From: Stratiolaelaps scimitus
Lineage: Eukaryota > Arthropoda > Arachnida > Mesostigmata > Laelapidae
Direction of reading: 5' to 3'
DNA length: 64,000 nt
NCBI GenBank assembly: GCA_019614645.1
Contig: JABWDB010000002.1
Span: 11,073,501 to 11,137,500 of the forward strand
Shown: positions 56,748-64,000 of the stretch, piece by piece
How the letters are laid out: each line of letters starts with the position of its first letter
How positions within the stretch are numbered: position 1 is the first letter of the stretch
Notes under the pieces: model-generated
Told to the model about the DNA's origin: nothing
Databases searched by the model: none
What the model saw: the letters and a program-made list of their open reading frames with translations, nothing else
Position numbers and translations under genes: made by a program

Positions 56748-56936
56748 CTAGAATACCGAATCCAGAACCATACCCGTAGACATAGCAGACATAGGAGAAA
56801 TGTGTTGGAAGGTACAGCTTTCGTTATGGTGGCGGGATACTGCGTGAGAAATGAATGTGAAAAGACCCAGTGACGACTCGGGGAGCATTTGAACCGATAC
56901 AATTGTCATCACAGCAACGCAAGGAGCTTCTAGGAA
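56748..56936 (-). CDS. candidate exon after a strong acceptor
   Basis: GTAGATATATTCCTTGCAG| ends at 56937. In phase 0 the frame runs about 62 codons to TAG at 56748 (FLEAPCVAVMTIVSVQML, then HHNESCTFQHISPMSAM). It includes an N-E-S glycosylation motif and a possible internal donor, TACGG|GTATGG. In another phase the exon is also open for 38 codons. It lies 150-350 bp downstream, on the same strand, of the ATG-started frame at 57282, so the two could belong to one gene. Confidence 0.33.
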   Translation of the reverse strand, partial: FLEAPCVAVMTIVSVQMLPESSLGLFTFISHAVSRHHNESCTFQHISPMSAMSTGMVLDSVF

Positions 56937-57084
56937 CTGCAAGGAATATATCTACGTAAATCTAACAAACGAAATGGGTGCGGCACAAAAACAAAGGAAC
57001 CGTTAGAATGCGAGAGACAAATAAACCAGTAAGGAGTTCTCGGTAGTAAGTAAGTAAGATTTCTTGTTTAGTTACTTCTCGAGT

Positions 57085-57282
57085 TTATAATAGTAACGGA
57101 ATATCCTTCATACTATACTCGCAAAGCAGTCGATCAAATAGACCACGGGGACCATAATAGCTGTAATAACGGTTATTATAGCTGTGACTATGAGGGCAGC
57201 GGGCGGAAACAATCATCTCTAATATAGTGATTGGACCAAGTAGCTTGTTTGATAGCAGCTCAGCTTTGCGGGGGACGGCCAT
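57085..57282 (-). CDS. candidate small gene or first exon, tyrosine-rich middle
   Basis: An ATG at 57282 (context CTAATGG) opens 65 codons: MAVPRKAELLSNKLLGPI, a Y-rich centre (SYNNRYYSYYGPRG) and a TAA at 57085. A possible donor, GAGTATA|GTATGA, could splice near 57107 to the acceptor at 56937. The Y/N/G-rich patch recalls low-complexity structural proteins, but no family is recognised. Confidence 0.33.
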   Translation of the reverse strand: MAVPRKAELLSNKLLGPITILEMIVSARCPHSHSYNNRYYSYYGPRGLFDRLLCEYSMKDIPLLL

Positions 57283-57784
57283 TAGTAGGACAATAGTAGA
57301 TCATGTGAAAAGAGAGGAACACAACGAAGGTTTACTAAAAATATACATATTCGTTGTGTGTCTCCTGTTTACCGTTGTTGGTAGTTACTAAGCAGTTAAG
57401 CGGCCTCGCTAAGCATGTGCCCAGCAATCCGAAATCAAGTAATGGGCAGAAAACACAACGAAACCGACGGTGGTGGTTTGTTAGCTTGGCCTTAACGATA
57501 TGCTATATGCCAGGGACGAGGAAGCGATGCAATTAGTGCGTATAAAGGTCATTCATTGGGGTGACAAGGGTGATTACGATATGGCAGTAGCAGGACGCCA
57601 TTGCGCTGTTACGATAAACTGTTCAGTTTCGTCAATAGAGGACAGGGCATTTTGGAACATTAGGTCGAGGAACAAAATATGATTAATAATAACAATTAAG
57701 TCCTACACAGCAACACGGTACACTACAATAATATATGCCGCAGGAGTATCCATCTGCCATGTACAAAGGATGCCCTGTGATCAT

Positions 57785-57787
<3 letters not shown>
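57283..57787. other. unassigned stretch
   Basis: No supported feature. Confidence 0.5.

Positions 57788-57834
<47 letters not shown>
57788..57834. repeat. (TA)n microsatellite, the longest pure one in the window
   Basis: About 47 bp of uninterrupted TA. Confidence 0.97.
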
Positions 57835-57842
<8 letters not shown>

Positions 57843-60027
57843 TAACCGCTTTTTGGGTTATAGAAAGTCTCGCGCATGCGGACGCTGTGAAACGCCCCAA
57901 ATGTGCCAAAGGGAAAAAATCGAACCCTTCATGGTAAAATGCCGATTAACCCCATCCTGCCACGATGGAACATTGCCACTATATTCGTGTAACCCCCACA
58001 TTTTCCTACCTTTCATTTTTTGTCTTTTCCATTCTACGTAATAATCAATTTCGCGAGTAATTTTCCTTGCCAGCATCGCTGTCGCGCATCTTCGATCTCC
58101 CCTCCGGCAAACTTATGAGCCAGCCAGTCGGCGTTTTGTCATGATCTGATCAGTCTACCCTGGCGGCTAGAACCAGCAGAAAACTGAGCCACCGTGGTAG
58201 CGGTGCCGTCGTCCTCGTCGTCATTGCCAGCCCTGTAGTCATGAATATGCACAACTTGATGTGCAGTTTTTACGCACACGGCCGTCGAAGAACGAAGCGG
58301 GAGCTAGTCTAGGCCGAGCTGCAGCAGCAGCAGTATTAGGGTGTTTGAGTCCCCTCGTTGTCTCCCTGTGCGTCTGAGCTCGCGAAATGTCACAGGGCAG
58401 CAACAGCAGCAGCCGGGAGACGGGCAGACGGGCTCGCGCGACGTCCGATCGGCAGATGCGACGGGCTGCTCTGGGGCATCCGGGACGGACAGGGTTGGGC
58501 TGTGATCGAAAGCCTTCCTAAGCAGTGGAGTACACATGCACATGCGCAGTAGCACCACCACAAACACAAGCAGAGGGTATACAGTTGGGGCAGCATTCGT
58601 GTGCCCAGGTTGGCGCGCAGGGAGGCGACGTAAGCAAAAACGGCTTGCGATGTCGATGCAAAACTACACACAGCGGCGGCGGAGGAGGCGGAGGAGGCGG
58701 TGGCGGCGACGATGGCGACGACGAGAGAGGATGAAAAGTGTGAGCTGGAGATTGATAAGCGCTGGGCGCTAGGCCGGCTCAAGTCGGACGGGGTTCCGCC
58801 CGTGGAAGAGCCTAGGGCACAGGGAGTCTAAGAGCTCCTCCGCAGCTGAAGAGGCCTTCACTGTCCCCTGAACGCCGTCTTCAAGAAGAGAGTGCCGATG
58901 GGATGCGGACAAGGAGTAAACCGGGTGGGTCGACGATGTGGCTGTAGATGTCGACGGGTAGCAACCGGCGTAGGCGAAGTCTGCCTTGCCTCGAAACGCG
59001 TCAGCAGCAGCGGCGGCAGGTAGAGGGGTGGAATTCAGTTAGTTTATCGCGTATTAGAGGATCGGAGGTTGTAAGCCAAAATGACTACGATAGCAGCAGT
59101 CAAGCAAAAGCCACTTGTACTCACGCTTAGGGCGTATCATGTCCGTCGTTGTTGTTATTGTTGTTGCCGTCACTGGCGTACTTGTAGCGAAAATGTTCAT
59201 TGTCGCTTAATTCCTATAAGATTATTTTTGCTTGCTGGGAACCGTTGTGGCTGGTAGTTGTGATGGCGGAGAGCTGATGACTGAGATTGCTCTTTGTTAG
59301 ATAAACTCAGTCAAAGTTACACTACTGATCACGCAGACATACACATGTTTATATAAAGTCATACTTCTATACACCTCCTAATTGCGTCAATCTTCTCAAT
59401 TTCGCTAATTCTACGCACGCTGCGCGCCGGGCTATCTGTTGATTTAATACTTTTCGGGAAACTCGGGGATTACTTTTATACGACCCATTTATTCTACCTA
59501 AGAAGGTCCCCTGTCTAGGGTCAAGTATCAGAGGCTTGAATAAGATGAAGCGGGCAACACGACATCTCACCGAGTTATTATACAATCAGTTTTACATTGC
59601 TCGCGGTCGACATTTTAGGACGTACTTAACCGGACGGACCTAGCGCTTTTGCGAGTGCTTTAAGTCGACTGATTCAGTCGATCTGGTGCTTCAGCAAGCA
59701 AGTAGGCTTTCTTTAGCAAAGTAAACCGACAGCATATACCCAGCCAATAATACGTATTCTCCATGCACTATTATATATGTTTGTGGCAGAAACGTATAAT
59801 AGCAATCTAACATAAAAGCTGCTAGTCCACAAACACCTAGCCCTGATTGTGTTATAAGTAGAACGCATTATAGAAGCTAGAGATGGTAGATGAATACATA
59901 GCATACCATAATCGCTTTATTACCTAATCCATATGCTGGCATATATGTATAGCCATATATATAGGCAAGACTCCTTGCCACGTTACCAAGATGGGAGGTT
60001 CGGGAAGAGCTAAACAGGAAAAGGAGG
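57835..60027. other. mostly CpG-rich stretch without a resolved gene
   Basis: CG-dense from about 58,080 to 59,010 with interrupted GCA and GGC/GGA repeats (GGC/GGA at 58673-58721). Several frames of 60-130 codons are open on both strands simultaneously. It resembles a promoter/5' region or low-complexity coding DNA, but no choice is possible. Confidence 0.35.
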
Positions 60028-60309
60028 ATGGCGTCGTACCGTCCTCCCCGTCTCATACATTATCCACATTATCCGGGGCCGTCACATAGCCTTTGCAGCA
60101 TCAGCAGCGGCGGAAGCGACAGCCTCTTCACTACCCACAATATTAGCATCAGATCTCTTCTTTCGTATGCAATTTCCATGGACGACCAGACCAAATCACA
60201 ACAATGGCAGGCGGCCGTGGCAGCTCGCGGCCCTCCGCTCTCGCACGAGATAGCACCACCGCATTGTGTTAGTCTTGTCCAGCAAACACTACAGCGTAGT
60301 AACTGTTAG
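60028..60309 (+). CDS. candidate ATG-started open frame
   Basis: An ATG in good context (GGAGGATGGCG) opens 93 codons: MASYRPPRLIHYPHYPGP, a serine-rich part (SLCSISSGGSDSLFTT), DDQTKSQQWQAAVAARG, ending in TAG. A GTA|GTAACT just before the end could be a donor. No domain recognised. Confidence 0.27.
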   Translation: MASYRPPRLIHYPHYPGPSHSLCSISSGGSDSLFTTHNISIRSLLSYAISMDDQTKSQQWQAAVAARGPPLSHEIAPPHCVSLVQQTLQRSNC

Positions 60310-61522
60310 CCAGCGTGTCAGTATGCGTCCTTGCGTGGGATATGGACGACAGTGTTGGATGTTCCTCGGGCAGGGCGTAGATCTTTGAGCGAGCGAACAG
60401 GAGGTGTTGAAAGCAGGCTTCGGGCAAGTTCTTTGACGTCATATGCTATTGTTGCAAAAAAAAGTTTCTGCGCCTGTTGCTGCACATAATCGCCCGCCTA
60501 TACATATTTAGCCAATGTTTGCTGATTGCGGTCCCTACTCATTTTGTATTTGTAAACACGTGTGTGGGCGTTTGTTAATGTGTGTGTGTGTGTGCGTGTG
60601 TCGTCTCCTTGGGCAGATTTGTACTTAGATGAGATGTACTCTAATTATAAGATAGGATTGCAACATCTCAGTAATACGAAAAACAGAAATGATAACACAT
60701 TGTTATAATATTCATTCGAATTATTGCTATCACACAATAATATTATTGTTGTTATTTTCAGTTTATCATCATTGGACCGTTTGCCCATTTTGTCGTATTA
60801 TTCCGGTGTTGTGATTCTAACAAAGCTTTACACTGAACCCACCTGAACCCACAGACCTACTTGTTTTCATACCTGTGTACATATGAAGGGTTTCCGTTAA
60901 AACAACAATGGTAGCCAACGAAGAGCTTAAACAAGAGAAAACAAACGCTCAATAATCATACGCGTAGCAGCTGAACGTGAGAGCAGAGCGACGAGACCTA
61001 ATTTTCATCGTTTTAAATGACGCACTGCGCTACCGATCTCCCACGAATCATATGAACACTGATGGAAACATGTTCGTTGACTATTCAACAAATTCTATGA
61101 GACACAAATTAGATACATATTTATATCGTAAGTAATCGTTTCAGTGTTTTATTCTATGTCGGACGCTGATTATGATTGTGCGTTTTAAACTGCTACATTA
61201 GTAATAATTCATCTATGGAATTACAGGTTATCATAATCATTAAGGCGACATTATTAGGCGTACGCTCTTACGCAATAATAATTATTAAGCAGGCACAATC
61301 TACTATTTGGGCTCGCATCCGCTAGGAACACTGCCTGCCTGCGCTAACAAAATAATCGTCGGTTATTGGCGTATCGATCAATAAACCTAAGGATCGGGTC
61401 AGGCCCTGAGGCGACAAAACGTTATATCTTCACAAGCGTGAAACAGATAATTGTCTTCTGGTCGTACAAGGCAATTTCAAATATTACTAAGACTCTCTAA
61501 GATCCGAAAGCGAGAGCGAGAA
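60310..61522. other. unassigned stretch
   Basis: (GT)n microsatellite at 60579-60602; otherwise AT-rich with nothing recognised. Confidence 0.45.
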
Positions 61523-61573
61523 ATGGCAGAAATTCATCCATCATCGGATATAAAAAGTGTCAAGCTATTGCAT
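61523..61573 (+). CDS. candidate short first coding exon
   Basis: An ATG with good context (GAGAAATGGCAG) encodes MAEIHPSSDIKSVKLLH. It then meets a strong donor, TTGCAT|GTAAGATC, at 61574 in phase 0. The surrounding frame is open from 61451. Short, so easily chance. Confidence 0.27.
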
Positions 61574-61893
61574 GTAAGATCGTTCTCGGTTCCGAAGCAC
61601 TTGTTACGAAGGCCAAAGTCTCAGCATTGGCACTATTATTGATAGGGGCAGGCCAGGGCTACATGAAAGCGATGAGATCAACGGTCGAGTCTCGCAAAAC
61701 ACATTCTCCGTTCAAATATTGAGTAAATGTTTGGCGCTAACAAAGCGATACATATCGCTAGTAAGCCACCGACAGTTTCCCACTTGCGCGGCCGAATAAA
61801 GGTTGATGTGAAATAAAAACATTTTGTTTTGCATTGCCAAAATCTGAATCTTAGTCTTTTGTTAGAATGCTCAGTCACAACCAGCATGTACAC

Positions 61894-61922
61894 ATATATA
61901 TATATATATATATATGTATATG
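61894..61922. repeat. (TA)n microsatellite
   Basis: About 22 bp of AT followed by GTATATG. Confidence 0.92.
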
Positions 61923-62711
61923 AAATATGAAATAGGTGAAAAATTTATTTCGTTGGGCACCGGCCGGGTGCAACTGTTTCAAATGCATCGCGATTTGGAT
62001 GCGAGCTTCTGCATTAAAATAAATTTTAATCGCCTTTTAATTCTTCTTTTCTTCTTTGGTCTGTCACAAAGGCGCAAAGTGGTCCGCGAAATATGAAACC
62101 CATCTTTAATTTACGGTTGACATTACGCTGTGATGCTTGCTTAGAGCAAGCGCTAAAAGAAATGTGTGGTAGATGTGCTAGTCTACGAGCTGACCACAAT
62201 TTCTAAAGCAGCTAGCCAATGGAGCTTTAAGCCAAAATGCTTAACTCTTTGAGGCAGCCAGTAGGCAAATTGAGCATCAACATACCTGAATACAGCTATC
62301 CGTCACACCTGACAAATACGTGCGTCATAGTGGTATCTATCATAAAAGAGTGACAGGAGAGATCTACTGCAGGGCACCATGTTTTACTTGAAATGTCTAA
62401 CTAGCTGGTACCCCATAGGTGTTTCCTATACCGTCTCGTCTGGATACAGCATGCACTCTAGATTCCAGATAACACAATGATCGAACGAACATCATATTTT
62501 ACAAAATATTCATACAGCGTCCAGATGCAATCAATTTCGGCATTGTTATTGTAAATATCAAACTCTCGCCGCACTGCTACGTATTGTAGTCAATAGGCGC
62601 AGAAAAATATGGTAATACCTTGGGCACTTGTAGGCACATGTTCGTTTACGCGCGGAGATTGCTATAGGAGTAAGTAAAAAAATCTTCAAATATGCCACAT
62701 TCATTTAATAT
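61923..62711. other. unassigned stretch
   Basis: No supported feature. Confidence 0.5.
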
Positions 62712-62912
62712 ATGAGCTTGTTCGCTATATCCAAATGTGACCAATGTGGGCCAAGTTCAATACATGTTAGGTTAAGAGCTCCCTCCGTACTCCATAGGGT
62801 AGGTGGATATTATGTATGCTATATTTATATGCCAAACAGGTCGTCAGTCATTCAATATTTGACGAGATGTAAGAGCAAGCAGGTCGGAGTATGGATTTTC
62901 GTTAGCAACTGA
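62712..62912 (+). CDS. weak candidate open frame
   Basis: An ATG at 62712 opens 66 codons with a C-x-x-C-G motif near the start (MSLFAISKCDQCGPSS). A good donor, AGAT|GTAAGA, lies near 62871. No domain recognised. Confidence 0.2.
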   Translation: MSLFAISKCDQCGPSSIHVRLRAPSVLHRVGGYYVCYIYMPNRSSVIQYLTRCKSKQVGVWIFVSN

Positions 62913-62956
62913 GGCTACCCGGTACTTCTACCATCAGAAGACATTCCTCAGCACTT

Positions 62957-63045
62957 AGCCGTATGGCTGAAAATATCGGGCGGAAAATCCACAACCTAAG
63001 GCCATGGTAGGATTTGAAGGACATATCCCAGCCAGTCTATTTTTC
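62957..63045 (-). mobile_element. second copy of the 51.8-kb SINE family, fragment
   Basis: Aligns with 51726-51803 over about 65 bp (shared GGCCA-x-G-xx-AGGATTTGA, AAATATC, AAAAT-x-CACA on the plus strand). On the minus strand CTTCAAATCCTACC (63006-63019) is the B-box equivalent. No A box is visible, so it is truncated or decayed. A 166-codon plus-strand frame across it is best treated as chance. Confidence 0.5.
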
Positions 63046-64000
63046 CAAGCTGTTTTCCCCAGACACGGCGACGCAAGCATTTCGGTCACAGCCATCGCGG
63101 GTATAGCACTGGCTGTGACTCGACTCACCTGCCCTCCGACAGAATTCGCATTGACCTTGGGGTTATTTAACGACCCGTACGCCTGCCTAGAGAGGGGTAA
63201 AGCCCTGCACACCCAAACTACCGTCCAATCCTCCGTTGGTCGTATTCGACTCCATCGGACCCCCATCGGCTGTCCTGTCTGCCACGCCTGGTGTCTCTAT
63301 CAAGAGAGAAAGAGAGAGAGAGAGGTCCTGGGAGAAAGACCCTTTACGTCCAGTCTAGCCTCCTCATCCGAACCTAGGTCCAGGCCATCCATCTTAAACC
63401 GCCGTCGACCCCGTGCCGAAACCAGGAGCCCTTTCCCCACAGTCACGACCACCTCGTTGAGATCCCATTTGGACTTTCTCAGCTTACGTTATACCTATCG
63501 ATGATCATATCTTGCTTTTCTAAGTCATTTTCCTCCCTCACTTAAAAATACATCATTATTTAATACCGAATCTCTCATATCATCATCTTTCATACTCGAT
63601 GGGCGATGGATGAACGAGTTGAATTTCCTCTTGACTGACACTATAGTGCATTACATATCACGCTATTGGTGACACCTCTCAAACACAGAGATGCACTGGT
63701 TGCGAGCTTTCGCTGAGAAATTTATTGAGAGCAAAATAGGCAAAATTGAGATATAAGACAACCAGAAACAGGTAATCAGAGAGCAACGTTATTGCAGTTG
63801 GTTATGATGACGTATTTCGGACAAAACAAACTGTATCGAGGGCAATAAGTCAAGAAAAATACTGTCTGCAGGTAACGCTGCAAGCTACCGCAGCTGCGTA
63901 GACGTGAAGTGCGTTCTAAATATAGACTTTTTGTTGGACCTAATATTAGCTCCTTAAAAGGTGTTTATTCCAATGAGTCTCAGTGTGAGCTGATCGAGTT
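63046..64000. other. unassigned stretch
   Basis: (GA)n at 63303-63324. A long plus-strand frame (63004-63504) begins within the SINE fragment and is not considered coding. Nothing recognised after 63,500. Confidence 0.45.

Noticed and set aside
63004..63504. 166-codon plus-strand frame
   Set aside because: It starts inside a SINE-like fragment, has GA simple sequence in its middle and no start or splice support.
1..64000. CRISPR array, bacterial operon, prophage or integron
   Set aside because: No spaced direct repeats of the right kind, no ribosome-binding sites and no dense coding; base composition and repeats are eukaryotic.
1..64000. rRNA or canonical tRNA genes
   Set aside because: No stretch matched conserved rRNA segments, and all tRNA-like signals were isolated pol III boxes in SINE-like contexts.

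Overview
The window looks like nuclear DNA of an arthropod, most likely a chelicerate and plausibly a parasitiform mite. There is no bacterial-style gene packing: the longest open frame anywhere is about 260 codons. (TA)n microsatellites are scattered through moderately AT-rich DNA, with CpG-richer islands in between. There are relics of LINE and Ty3/gypsy retrotransposons, and several tRNA-derived SINE copies. One SINE, near 24.1 kb, carries a tail motif I recall from tick SINEs; that is the main reason for suggesting Acari. The organism call is inference.

No protein-coding gene of known family could be recognised apart from transposable elements. What can be offered are candidate exons: open frames bounded by a good splice donor and/or a pyrimidine-rich acceptor, or starting with an ATG and a signal-peptide-like segment. 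In 64 kb read in six frames many open frames of 60-100 codons arise by chance, so these are leads with low confidence. The better ones are: minus-strand frames at 7.4-13.4 kb (including a duplicated 3' splice-site region); signal-peptide frames at 14.2, 29.2, 30.8 and 32.1-32.4 kb; a three-exon plus-strand model at 35.5-36.6 kb; minus-strand exons at 39.3, 40.7, 41.3, 56.8 and 57.1 kb; and a cysteine-cluster exon at 49.2 kb whose frame may be interrupted at a C15 run.

The best-supported features are mobile or repetitive. (1) A complete minus-strand retroposon at 33,678-34,220 has a tRNA-like head, a perfect 13-bp stem next to its poly(A) tail and identical 14-bp flanking duplications. (2) A decayed LINE at 47.85-48.48 kb keeps the end of the endonuclease domain and the linker before the reverse transcriptase. 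(3) A decayed Ty3/gypsy reverse-transcriptase start lies at 29.4-29.7 kb. (4) A 210-270 bp intrachromosomal duplication (7.5/8.6 kb) has one copy holding a 44-bp poly(A)-tailed insert flanked by 10-bp repeats. (5) A 30-bp minisatellite lies at 16.5 kb. (6) A near-perfect 63-bp palindrome lies at 46.7 kb. (7) A 31-bp piece of a candidate exon has been copied 0.7 kb downstream between 16-bp direct repeats.

Layout: 0-7 kb mostly unassigned, with a CpG-rich block near 2.3-2.7 kb; 7-14 kb minus-strand candidate exons and a segmental duplication; 14-33 kb scattered candidate exons, minisatellite, SINE and gypsy relic; 33.6-34.3 kb SINE and microsatellite; 35-42 kb candidate exons on both strands; 42-49 kb hairpins, palindrome and LINE relic; 49-51 kb CpG-rich candidate exons; 51-64 kb microsatellites, SINE copies, CpG-rich blocks and a few candidate exons.
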